The position numbers and the translations under genes were made by a program. Below are positions 18,626 to 26,097 of a stretch of DNA of 64,000 nucleotides, piece after piece (position 1 is the stretch's first letter; each line of letters opens with the position of its first letter). Origin of the DNA: Polaribacter sp. HaHaR_3_91 (GTDB lineage Bacteria; Bacteroidota; Bacteroidia; Flavobacteriales; Flavobacteriaceae); the NCBI RefSeq assembly GCF_019278525.1, contig NZ_CP058986.1:2142001-2206000 (forward strand), in the 5' to 3' direction. Below the pieces are notes generated by a model that worked only from the letters and a program-made list of their open reading frames with translations, had not been told where the DNA came from and did not search any database.

Positions 18626-19900
18626 ATGCAAATAGACAATCAAATTTTTGACCTTATACAGGAAGAAAAAGAAAGACAGTTAAATGGATTAGAATTAATC
18701 GCTTCAGAAAACTTTGTAAGTGATGATGTTATGAGAGCCCAAGGTTCTATTTTAACTAATAAATACGCTGAAGGATATCCTGGTAAAAGATATTATGGAG
18801 GTTGTGAAGTAGTTGATGTTATTGAGCAGATTGCTATAGACAGAGCAAAGGAATTATTTGGTGCAGAATATGTAAATGTTCAACCACACTCAGGTTCTCA
18901 AGCAAATACAGCTGTTTATGCTGCTTGTTTAAAACCAGGTGATACCGTTTTAGGATTTGATTTATCTCATGGGGGGCATTTAACTCATGGTTCTCCGGTA
19001 AACTTTTCTGGAAAATTATACAATCCTGTTTTTTACGGAGTTGTTAAAGAAACTGGAATTATAGATTACGATCATTTAGCTGCACAAGCTAAAGAGCACA
19101 AGCCAAAATTAATTATTGCTGGTGCTTCTGCGTATTCTAGAGATATCGATTTTAAGAAATTTAGAGAAGTTGCGGATAGTGTTGGAGCTATTTTAATGGC
19201 AGACATTTCTCATCCTGCTGGTTTAATTGCTAAAGGAATTTTAAATGATCCAATTCCTCATTGTCATATTGTTACTACAACTACACACAAAACGTTACGT
19301 GGACCAAGAGGTGGTATGATTATGATTGGTAAAGATTTTGACAATCCTTTTGGAGAAACTTTAAAAAATGGTAATCCTAAAAAGATGTCTACTTTAATTA
19401 ATTCTTCTGTTTTCCCTGGAAACCAAGGTGGACCTTTAGAGCACGTTATTGCTGCTAAAGCAGTTGCTTTTGGAGAGGCTTTAACAGATGAGTTTTTAGA
19501 ATATCAATTACAAGTAAAAGCAAATGCTGCAGAAATGGCTAAAGAATTTGTTGCAAAAGGATATGATATTATCTCTGGAGGAACAGACAACCACTGTATG
19601 CTAATAGATTTACGTAATAAAAACATTTCTGGTAAAGATGCAGAAATTGCATTAGGAAAAGCAGATATTACTGTAAACAAAAACATGGTTCCTTTTGATG
19701 ATAAAAGCCCATTTGTAACTTCAGGGATCCGTATTGGAACTGCTGCAATTACTACTCGTGGTTTAGAAGAAGAGGATATGAAAGCTGTTGTTAATTTTAT
19801 TGATGAAGCTATTATAAACGCTGCAAATGAAGATGCTTTACACAAAATTGGTGAGCGTGTTGCGCACATGATGAGTGCAAGAAGATTATTCGTAATGTAG
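18626..19900 (+). CDS. glyA: Serine hydroxymethyltransferase
   Basis: GlyA is the PLP enzyme that interconverts serine and glycine and supplies one-carbon units on tetrahydrofolate. The 424-residue protein shows LIASENFVS, the [13 protein letters not shown] segment, the nucleotide/PLP region HSGSQAN, and the PLP-binding Lys K222 in [27 protein letters not shown] near the C-terminus binds substrate carboxylate. The start has a leader rich in AAC repeats with no clear Shine-Dalgarno, as is common in Bacteroidota. It is monocistronic. Confidence 0.97.
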   Translation: MQIDNQIFDLIQEEKERQLNGLELIASENFVSDDVMRAQGSILTNKYAEGYPGKRYYGGCEVVDVIEQIAIDRAKELFGAEYVNVQPHSGSQANTAVYAACLKPGDTVLGFDLSHGGHLTHGSPVNFSGKLYNPVFYGVVKETGIIDYDHLAAQAKEHKPKLIIAGASAYSRDIDFKKFREVADSVGAILMADISHPAGLIAKGILNDPIPHCHIVTTTTHKTLRGPRGGMIMIGKDFDNPFGETLKNGNPKKMSTLINSSVFPGNQGGPLEHVIAAKAVAFGEALTDEFLEYQLQVKANAAEMAKEFVAKGYDIISGGTDNHCMLIDLRNKNISGKDAEIALGKADITVNKNMVPFDDKSPFVTSGIRIGTAAITTRGLEEEDMKAVVNFIDEAIINAANEDALHKIGERVAHMMSARRLFVM

Positions 19901-20000
19901 AAGGCAATGCCTTCTTTACATAAGGTATATAATGATCATATTAGTTCGAGTGATTTTGTTTTTAACAAAATAGTGTCGACAACTTATTTGAATACATATA

Positions 20001-20035
20001 AAAAAAGCATCAAGTTAATTCTTGATGCTTTTTTA
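20001..20035 (+). terminator. Terminator after glyA
   Basis: AAAAAAGCATCAAG / CTTGATGCTTTTTT with a 6-nt loop, ~100 bp after the stop codon. A second, weaker hairpin (GAAGGC/GCCTTC, 19900-19914) overlaps the stop itself. The stronger hairpin could also serve the convergent CsbD gene. Confidence 0.85.
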
Positions 20036-20060
20036 GTTTTAAATATATTATAAAGTTGTT

Positions 20061-20252
20061 TTACCAGCTTTTTACTTCTTTTTCTATGGCTTCACGAGTT
20101 TCACCATATTTTTCTTGGATTTCTCCAACTAGTTTATCAAAAGAACCTTCTGCTTCCGTACTCTCATCATTGGTAATACGACCATATTTTTCTTTAAATT
20201 CTCCTTTTATTTGTTTCCAATTTCCTTTTGTTGTATCCGAGTTCATATTCAT
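20061..20252 (-). CDS. CsbD family stress protein
   Basis: The 63-residue hydrophilic protein has the CsbD pattern: KGNWKQIKGEFKEKYGRIT followed by EGSFDKLVGEIQEKYGETRE. CsbD-like proteins are small, helical and commonly induced by general stress; their molecular role is not established. Translation may start at the first ATG or at the MNSD two codons later. A perfect 6-bp-arm palindrome (20262-20276) lies just upstream. The gene sits next to another small charged protein on the same strand. Confidence 0.88.
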   Translation of the reverse strand: MNMNSDTTKGNWKQIKGEFKEKYGRITNDESTEAEGSFDKLVGEIQEKYGETREAIEKEVKSW

Positions 20253-20261
20253 TTCATTTAT

Positions 20262-20276
20262 GTACTACAATAGTAC
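20262..20276. promoter_or_regulatory. Palindrome upstream of the CsbD gene
   Basis: GTACTA-CAA-TAGTAC is a perfect inverted repeat 10 bp before the CsbD start codon. It could be an operator or a leader hairpin. The regulator is unknown. Confidence 0.35.
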
Positions 20277-20359
20277 TGGTTAATAATAGTGTAAATTTAG
20301 AAAGATTTATAATTGCTTATGAATGCTATCTATTAAAATTTTGACTCATTAGATAAAAG

Positions 20360-20575
20360 TTATTCTTTTTCTGAACTTTTAATTTTTCCAGCAATTTCAT
20401 CTGCATCATCAGTAGCACTCTGTATTTGGTTTTTTAATTCATCTTTCTCTTTTTTCTTATCAATTTCTGCTACGATACTTTCTTTTTTGTTATCTGAATC
20501 TTTTTCATTCTTTTCATCTGTTTTTACGGTTCCTTTTAAAGGATGTAAACCTCTTTCGTGTTTTATAACTGACAT
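20360..20575 (-). CDS. Small highly charged protein of unknown function (71 aa)
   Basis: The protein consists mostly of Lys, Glu and Asp. It has a short N-terminal motif MSVIKHERGLHPLKGTVK and then a long charged, probably disordered or coiled-coil stretch (SDNKKESIVAEIDKKKEKDEL) ending in QSATDDADEIAGKIKSSEKE. It has no Cys, signal or membrane segment. Its position between the CsbD and RmuC genes, and its composition, suggest a stress-related hydrophilic protein, but this is inference. The frame is clear and the ATG is well placed. Confidence 0.6.
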   Translation of the reverse strand: MSVIKHERGLHPLKGTVKTDEKNEKDSDNKKESIVAEIDKKKEKDELKNQIQSATDDADEIAGKIKSSEKE

Positions 20576-20667
20576 ATTTTTTAGTTTTTTAGGTTAATAC
20601 TCACTTCAAAAGTAAAAAATAAGTAAATTTCAGCTTAACTACATTCGGTTAAATAATAACGCATTAG

Positions 20668-22017
20668 CTATTCATCAACTTCATTAGCACGTTTAATAAT
20701 GTTCTCTGGGATAGCCTTTTTAGCTTTAGCACCCATTTTTTTTAACTTTTCTACAGAAGTAATTAAGTTTCCTCTACCTTCAAAAAGCTTATTCATTGCA
20801 TTTGAGTATTCATTTTTACTGTCGTCAATTCGTTTACCAATTCCAACTAAATCACCTAATAAACCATTAAACTTGTCATATAAAGCACCAGCTTGTCTTG
20901 CAATTTCTAAAGCATTTCTTTGTTGTTTTTCATTATTCCACATAGAATCTATGGTTCTTAAAGTTGCTAAAAGAGTAGTAGGAGTAACAATCACAATATT
21001 TTTTTCAAATGCTTTATTGTATAAGTGATTATCAGAATTTATGGCAACAGCAAAAGCAGGCTCTATGGGAATGAAAAGTAAGACAAAATCTGGAGATTCA
21101 ATTTTATAAATATCTTCATATTTTTTTTCTGATAATTGATGTACATGTCTTTGAAGTGATGCCACATGCTCTTTTAAAAACTGTGCTTTTAAGGTTTCAT
21201 CTTCTTCATTTATAAACTGCTCATAAGCCGTTAAAGAAACCTTAGAATCTACAATCATTTTTTTATTATCTGGTAAATGAATCACCACATCGGGTAGAAT
21301 TCTCTTACCATCTTCATTGGTGAAGCTTTGCTGTACATAATACTCTCTATCTTTCTCTAATCCAGATTTTTCTAAAACTCTTTCTAATACTAATTCCCCC
21401 CAATTACCTTGCATTTTATTATCGCCTTTTAAGGCCTTGGTAAGATTTAATGTTTCTTTACTCATTTGTTGGTTTAGCTCTTTTAAACCTAAAATTTGCT
21501 GACGTAAAGCAGCATGATAATCGATACTTTCCTTATGTGTTTTATCTACTTTATCTTCAAAAACTTTAATTTTTTCTTGCAGTGGATTTAAGATAATTTT
21601 TAAGTTTTCTTGATTTTGTTGGGTAAATTTGGTTGACTTTTCTTCTAAAATTTTATTCGCTAAAACCTCAAAATTATTGGTAAATTTATCCTGTAATTTT
21701 TCGACTTCGTTTTTATTATGCGCTAGTTTTTCCTCAACATTTTTGAATTCTGTTTCTAAACGTGTTTTATCCGAAATTAAAGTTTCTTTTTCTTTTTGCA
21801 CGTATCTCAGTTCACCTTGCAAATCATCGATTGTAATTTCTGTATTTTTAAGTGTTTCATTTAGTTTAGAAATTTCAAATTCTAATACAGATTTTTCCTT
21901 TTCAGAAACTCCTTTTGCTTTTTCAAATTTTAATTTGGTTAATAGTTTACCTATTAAGAATCCTACAGGGCTAGATATCAGTGCAATTAAGAAGTAAATT
22001 ATCATTTCGTTCATCAT
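20668..22017 (-). CDS. rmuC: RmuC family protein (DNA recombination protein)
   Basis: The 449-residue protein has an N-terminal membrane anchor (MIIYFLIALISSPVGFLIGKLL) and a long coiled coil to about residue 170. The C-terminal RmuC nuclease-like domain includes NWGELVLERVLEKSGLEKDREYYVQ, ILPDVVIHLPDNKKMIVDSKVSL and FVLLFIPIEPAFAVAI. RmuC limits sequence inversions between short repeats; the fold belongs to the PD-(D/E)xK-like nucleases, and DVV...VDSK matches that site. Two or three close ATGs exist at the start (MMNEM); the first gives a normal length. Confidence 0.93.
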   Translation of the reverse strand: MMNEMIIYFLIALISSPVGFLIGKLLTKLKFEKAKGVSEKEKSVLEFEISKLNETLKNTEITIDDLQGELRYVQKEKETLISDKTRLETEFKNVEEKLAHNKNEVEKLQDKFTNNFEVLANKILEEKSTKFTQQNQENLKIILNPLQEKIKVFEDKVDKTHKESIDYHAALRQQILGLKELNQQMSKETLNLTKALKGDNKMQGNWGELVLERVLEKSGLEKDREYYVQQSFTNEDGKRILPDVVIHLPDNKKMIVDSKVSLTAYEQFINEEDETLKAQFLKEHVASLQRHVHQLSEKKYEDIYKIESPDFVLLFIPIEPAFAVAINSDNHLYNKAFEKNIVIVTPTTLLATLRTIDSMWNNEKQQRNALEIARQAGALYDKFNGLLGDLVGIGKRIDDSKNEYSNAMNKLFEGRGNLITSVEKLKKMGAKAKKAIPENIIKRANEVDE

Positions 22018-22084
22018 ATCAAATTAAGTTCATAAATTTATCATTTTAAACGCTAACAAAAAACTTCTAAATCAGCATTTTTTA

Positions 22085-22639
22085 ATGCTATCTTTATATA
22101 TGAAAACAATTGCAAGGTTTATATTATTTACCATATTAGGATGGAAACTAGAAAACGATTTTCCTAAAGAGCCTAAGAAATACGTTGTTATTGCTGCACC
22201 GCATACCAGTTGGTTAGATTTTCCGATTGCAATATTATCTAGAATGTCTTCGGGTACTATGGTTCATTTTATAGGTAAATCTTCACTTTTTAAAGGTCCG
22301 TTTGGTTTTATATTTAAAGCTTTAGGAGGCACACCTGTAGACAGAAGTAAGAGTACAAATATGGTAGATGCCGTTATTGATGTGTTTAACAATAAGGAAG
22401 AATTCAGGTTAGGAATTTCGCCTGAAGGAACAAGAAAAAAAGTAGATAAATGGAAAACAGGGTTCTACTATATTGCAAAAGGAGCGAATGTTCCTATTGT
22501 TATGGCAACCTTAGACTTTAAAAATAAGAAGATAAAAATATCTAAACCTTATTATGCCACAGCAAGTATAGATGCTGATTTTGAGGTGTTTCACTCTTTT
22601 TTTAAAGACGTAAAAGGGAAAAACCCTGAATTATTTTAA
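22085..22639 (+). CDS. PlsC-like 1-acyl-glycerol-3-phosphate acyltransferase
   Basis: The 184-residue membrane-associated acyltransferase shows HTSWLD (HX4D, H40 and D45), GTPVDRSKS (the phosphate-binding Arg block) and SPEGTRKKVDKWKTGFY (EGTR at 114-117), then VPIVMATLDF. The family esterifies lysophosphatidic acid or related acceptors in phospholipid synthesis. The protein is short for PlsC and resembles the compact 'lysophospholipid acyltransferase' members, so the exact acceptor is open. The start could be M1 or M6 (22100). It is divergent from rmuC. Confidence 0.9.
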   Translation: MLSLYMKTIARFILFTILGWKLENDFPKEPKKYVVIAAPHTSWLDFPIAILSRMSSGTMVHFIGKSSLFKGPFGFIFKALGGTPVDRSKSTNMVDAVIDVFNNKEEFRLGISPEGTRKKVDKWKTGFYYIAKGANVPIVMATLDFKNKKIKISKPYYATASIDADFEVFHSFFKDVKGKNPELF

Positions 22640-22642
22640 TTA

Positions 22643-22674
22643 TTTGGTTGGTTTTATAAAAAAGTTTATATTTG
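22643..22674 (+). promoter_or_regulatory. Promoter of a candidate small RNA
   Basis: TTTG (22643-22646), 20 bp, then TATATTTG (22667-22674) matches the Bacteroidota consensus. No open frame follows it on the plus strand before a strong terminator. Confidence 0.6.
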
Positions 22675-22680
22675 TGTGTT

Positions 22681-22789
22681 ACATATAATTATTGATAGAG
22701 ATTAGGGGCTTTATTTTTAAGAAATATGTTACGCAAATAGTATCATGCTATGATATGGAGTCTTCAGGATACTGAAGACTCTTTTTTTT
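22681..22789 (+). ncRNA. Candidate intergenic small RNA (~110 nt)
   Basis: A consensus promoter, a ~75-nt non-coding stretch and an intrinsic terminator lie together in the gap after the acyltransferase gene. Within the stretch, TATCAT/ATGATA form a tight hairpin (about 22741-22755), and ACATAT near 22680 can pair with ATATGT near 22730. No start codon with a credible frame is present. The size and placement resemble small regulatory RNAs, possibly the 6S-like RNAs of the phylum, but I cannot confirm a family. Confidence 0.5.
22758..22789 (+). terminator. Strong terminator ending the candidate small RNA
   Basis: GAGTCTTCAG / CTGAAGACTC is a perfect 10-bp stem with a 4-nt loop followed by eight T residues. 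It abuts the minus-strand pepT stop codon. Confidence 0.92.
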
Positions 22790-24029
22790 ATACAAATTTC
22801 ACAGAAATTTTTTCTGCAATACCTATAATTACTTCTGTTGCTTTCACCATAGATTCTACAGGTACATACTCATATCTACCATGAAAATTATGTCCGCCAG
22901 CAAAAATATTAGGACAAGGCAAACCTTTAAATGATAATTGAGAACCATCTGTCCCACCACGAATCGCTTTAATTAAAGGTGTAATTCCCAAATCTGTCAT
23001 TACTTCTTCTGCAATATCTACAATATGCATTACTGGAGTAATTTTTTCTTTCATATTAAAGTATTGATCTTTAATCGTTACTTCAATTAAGTCTTGATTG
23101 TATCTTGTATTAAAATCTAACGCAATTTTGTGCATTAAACTTTTTCTCTTTTCAAATAAATCTAAATCATGATCTCTTACGATGTATTCTAAAACAGTTT
23201 TTTCTACATTTCCATTGATATCATGTAAATGAAAAAAACCTTCATAACCTTCTGTTCTTTGCGGAATCTCGTTTGTTGGAAGTGCTGTAATAAATTCATT
23301 AGCAATTAGCATAGAGTTTATCATTTTACCTTTTGCATATCCTGGATGTACAATTTTACCAGTAATGGTTATTATTGCCCCGGCAGCATTAAAATTCTCA
23401 TATTCTAATTCTCCAATCTGACTTCCATCCATGGTGTATGCCCATTCTGCACCAAATTTATCAACATCAAACATGTGTGCGCCTTTACCAACTTCTTCAT
23501 CTGGAGTAAAGCAAATTCTAATTTTACCATGTTTAATTTCTGGATGCTGAATTAGGTATTCCATCGCGGTTACAATTTCTGTAACTCCGGCTTTATCATC
23601 TGCACCTAAAAGGGTAGTACCATCCGTTGTAATAATCGTTTGACCTTTATATTGTAATAAATCATCAAAATAATCTGGCGATAAAACGATGTTTTCCTCT
23701 ACATTTAAAATAATATTATTGCCTTGATAGTTTTCTACAATTTGAGGTTTTACATTTTTACCTGAAAAATCTGGACTCGTATCTATATGTGCTACAAAAC
23801 CAATGGTTGGCACTTCATAATCTAAATTACTTGGTAGAGTTGCCATGATGTAGCAATTGGCATCTAAATCTACCTCTTTCATACCAATTTGTTTTAGCTC
23901 ATCCACTAATACATTGGCTAAATCCCATTGTTTTTCGGTACTCGGAAAAGCAGGATTGTTAGGATCTGACTCTGTGTCTATAGTTACGTATTTTATAAAT
24001 CTATCGGTAATATGTTGTTTTTCAATCAT
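22788..24029 (-). CDS. pepT: Peptidase T (tripeptide aminopeptidase)
   Basis: This M20-family dizinc aminopeptidase removes the N-terminal residue from tripeptides in the cytoplasm. The 413-residue length is normal. Metal and catalytic motifs are visible: HIDTSPD (first His and Asp), LLGADDKAGVTEI (bridging Asp), FTPDEEVGKGA (catalytic and metal Glu), AYTMDGSQIGELEYE and IRGGTDGSQLSFKGLPCPNIFAGGHNFHGRYE at the C-terminus. The start overlaps the end of the upstream lipoprotein gene by 8 bp, indicating translational coupling. Confidence 0.96.
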   Translation of the reverse strand: MIEKQHITDRFIKYVTIDTESDPNNPAFPSTEKQWDLANVLVDELKQIGMKEVDLDANCYIMATLPSNLDYEVPTIGFVAHIDTSPDFSGKNVKPQIVENYQGNNIILNVEENIVLSPDYFDDLLQYKGQTIITTDGTTLLGADDKAGVTEIVTAMEYLIQHPEIKHGKIRICFTPDEEVGKGAHMFDVDKFGAEWAYTMDGSQIGELEYENFNAAGAIITITGKIVHPGYAKGKMINSMLIANEFITALPTNEIPQRTEGYEGFFHLHDINGNVEKTVLEYIVRDHDLDLFEKRKSLMHKIALDFNTRYNQDLIEVTIKDQYFNMKEKITPVMHIVDIAEEVMTDLGITPLIKAIRGGTDGSQLSFKGLPCPNIFAGGHNFHGRYEYVPVESMVKATEVIIGIAEKISVKFV

Positions 24030-24588
24030 TTTGTTGAATATTTTTAATTTTTTTCATTAATGCAAGTGCGTCGCATAATCTTTTGTTAACTAAAGAATCG
24101 CCATAAACTTCCGCCTTTGCAAGTATAAAATTCTGGTCGTTTATTTTTATAAATAAGTGGCAAACTTGGTATTCAAACTTTCTTTTTTTTCCTTTTGAAA
24201 CGGTGTAATAAGAAGGTTTTTCTAAAAAAGTAGTCTCTTCAGATTTTATTTTGATGAGATTTTTTGATAGATCTTCTTGCTCTCGTTCTAGTTTAAAAGA
24301 CGTATCAAAATTAATGTTTTTATTGATAAATGTAACATCTAAAAGCAAAGTTTCTGTTAATTGTTTTGTAGTGTCTGCTGTGTAAATAGAAGATTGTAAA
24401 TCGTCATAATACAAATTCGTTTTCCATGTATTTGGTATCTCTAAAGAAAACAAATTTTTAACGTCTTTTACTTCTTCTAAATTGTTAAAAGTAGTGGCGT
24501 TACAATTAAAGTACTTGCTAATTTCTGTTTGATTTGAACAGGAAACAAAGAGAAGTGAAGTAATTAGTATTAAAAGGATATTTTTCAT
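24022..24588 (-). CDS. Putative lipoprotein of unknown function
   Basis: The 188-residue protein has a lipoprotein signal (MKNILLILITSLLFVSC) with the lipobox FVSC, so it should be anchored in the envelope. The mature part includes LFSLEIPNTWKTNLYYDD, a pattern seen in PsbP/DUF-type beta-sandwich lipoproteins that begin with a 'xFxxxxPxxW' stretch. I cannot assign a family. It lies between tesA (42 bp upstream) and pepT (8-bp overlap) on the same strand and is probably co-transcribed with both. Confidence 0.75.
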   Translation of the reverse strand: MKNILLILITSLLFVSCSNQTEISKYFNCNATTFNNLEEVKDVKNLFSLEIPNTWKTNLYYDDLQSSIYTADTTKQLTETLLLDVTFINKNINFDTSFKLEREQEDLSKNLIKIKSEETTFLEKPSYYTVSKGKKRKFEYQVCHLFIKINDQNFILAKAEVYGDSLVNKRLCDALALMKKIKNIQQND

Positions 24589-24630
24589 AAAAATATTTAG
24601 AAATATTAAAATGTATATTTTAGAAACACT

Positions 24631-25368
24631 TTATTTTAAAATTGGTTTTAAAACAGTCCAAACATTTTTAGCCAATATTTGATGTCCTTCTTTTGTAGGA
24701 TGAATACCATCTTTTTGATTTAAATCTGAAATACCTCCTACATTTTCTAACAAGAAAGGAACTAAATATAAATCGTTTTTTGTTGCCAAATCAGGAAACA
24801 TATTTTTAAATTCAGTAGTATATTCTTGTCCCATATTTGGTGGAATTTGCATTCCGGCTAACACAATAATTGTTTCTGGATATTTCTTTTTTACAGCATC
24901 TATAATATCTTGCAAATTTTCTTTAGACTGCTTTAATGGCACACCTCTTAAACCATCATTTGCACCTAATTCTAATATAAAAATGGTTGGTTTTTGATTT
25001 AGTACCCAATCGATTCTATTTTTTCCACCAGATGTAGTTTCTCCACTCACGCCAGAATTTACAATGCTATAATTCAATTGTAAAGAGTCTATTTTCTGTT
25101 GAATAATTCCTGGAAAAGCATCGTTAACATCATCTAAACCATAGCCTGCAGTTAAACTATCACCAAAAAAAACAATTGTTTTTAAATTACTATTTTCGGT
25201 CTGATTGATTTCAGTATTAGGAGTCGTTGTTTCTGCATTTGTTGTTTTTTTAGAAGCATCTTGTTTGCAAGAGAATATGAATATCAGTAAAAAAATGCAA
25301 CAAAATTTTAAGAAAACCTTTTGAGATAAATTGTTGATATGTATGAGCAATTGATTATTTTTCAACAT
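24631..25368 (-). CDS. tesA: Arylesterase / thioesterase I family SGNH hydrolase
   Basis: This GDSL/SGNH esterase is homologous to E. coli TesA (acyl-CoA thioesterase I/protease I/lysophospholipase L1). All four blocks are present: FFGDSLTAGYG (Ser), GVSGETTSGG (Gly), ELGANDGLRG (Asn) and KDGIHPTKEGH (catalytic Asp/His). A hydrophobic signal ending in IFSC suggests a lipoprotein. The 245-residue ORF starts only 33 bp from the divergent ybbA-like gene, so the true start may be slightly inside. Divergence from ybbA-ybbP matches the E. coli arrangement. Confidence 0.93.
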   Translation of the reverse strand: MLKNNQLLIHINNLSQKVFLKFCCIFLLIFIFSCKQDASKKTTNAETTTPNTEINQTENSNLKTIVFFGDSLTAGYGLDDVNDAFPGIIQQKIDSLQLNYSIVNSGVSGETTSGGKNRIDWVLNQKPTIFILELGANDGLRGVPLKQSKENLQDIIDAVKKKYPETIIVLAGMQIPPNMGQEYTTEFKNMFPDLATKNDLYLVPFLLENVGGISDLNQKDGIHPTKEGHQILAKNVWTVLKPILK

Positions 25369-25401
25369 CGGAATATTTTAGTAAGAAATTAAATAAAAGT
25401 A

Positions 25402-26097
25402 ATGTCAAATATATTAAAGATTAATGATTTAGAGAAAACTTATACCAGTGGTTCTAAAAAATTAACAGTAATTAGCAATATCTCTTTTGAAGTAGAAAAA
25501 GGAAGTATTTTTTCTATTGTAGGGCCTTCTGGAAGTGGAAAAACGACTTTATTGGGGTTGTGTGCAGGTTTAGATTACCCAACTGCTGGAACTATTGAGT
25601 TGTGCGGCACTTCTTTACAAGATTTAAATGAAGATGAACGTGCTGCATTACGGAACAAAGAAGTCGGCTTTATTTTTCAGAATTTTCAATTATTACCTAC
25701 ATTAACAGCTTTAGAAAACGTGATTGTTCCTTTAGAGTTACAAGGCGAAAAAAATGCAGCTAAATTTGGAACCGCATTGTTAGAAAAAGTAGGTTTATCA
25801 GATCGTTTACATCATTATCCATCGCAATTATCTGGAGGAGAGCAGCAAAGAGTAGCTTTGGCAAGGGCTTTTTCTAACAGACCTTCTATTTTATTTGCAG
25901 ATGAACCAACGGGTAATTTAGATGAAGAAACAGGTGAAAAGGTCATTCAATTACTGTTTGAATTGAACAAAGAAGCGGGCACGACTTTAATTATTATTAC
26001 ACACGATTTAGATTTAGCTAACAGAACACAACAGATTTTACGATTAAAAGGTGGTAAGATTATTTCTAACGAAAAAACCAACACTATTAATGCGTAA
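25402..26097 (+). CDS. ybbA: ABC transporter ATP-binding protein, YbbA/LolD type
   Basis: The 231-residue ATPase shows Walker A GPSGSGKTT, Q-loop FIFQNFQLLP, signature LSGGEQQRVALARAF, Walker B ILFADEPTGNLD and the H-loop ITHD. The LDEETG stretch after Walker B is typical of the LolD/MacB/YbbA group. It pairs with the FtsX-like permease gene, whose ATG overlaps this stop codon (ATGCGTAA). With YbbP it forms a mechanotransmission-type ABC complex of unsettled function in the inner membrane. The gene symbol is assigned from family plus the conserved tesA-ybbA-ybbP order. Confidence 0.9.
   Translation: MSNILKINDLEKTYTSGSKKLTVISNISFEVEKGSIFSIVGPSGSGKTTLLGLCAGLDYPTAGTIELCGTSLQDLNEDERAALRNKEVGFIFQNFQLLPTLTALENVIVPLELQGEKNAAKFGTALLEKVGLSDRLHHYPSQLSGGEQQRVALARAFSNRPSILFADEPTGNLDEETGEKVIQLLFELNKEAGTTLIIITHDLDLANRTQQILRLKGGKIISNEKTNTINA

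Noticed and set aside
26051..26089. GTG start upstream for the YbbP-like permease
   Set aside because: It lies within the ybbA coding sequence; the ATG overlapping the ybbA stop codon is the natural coupled start.
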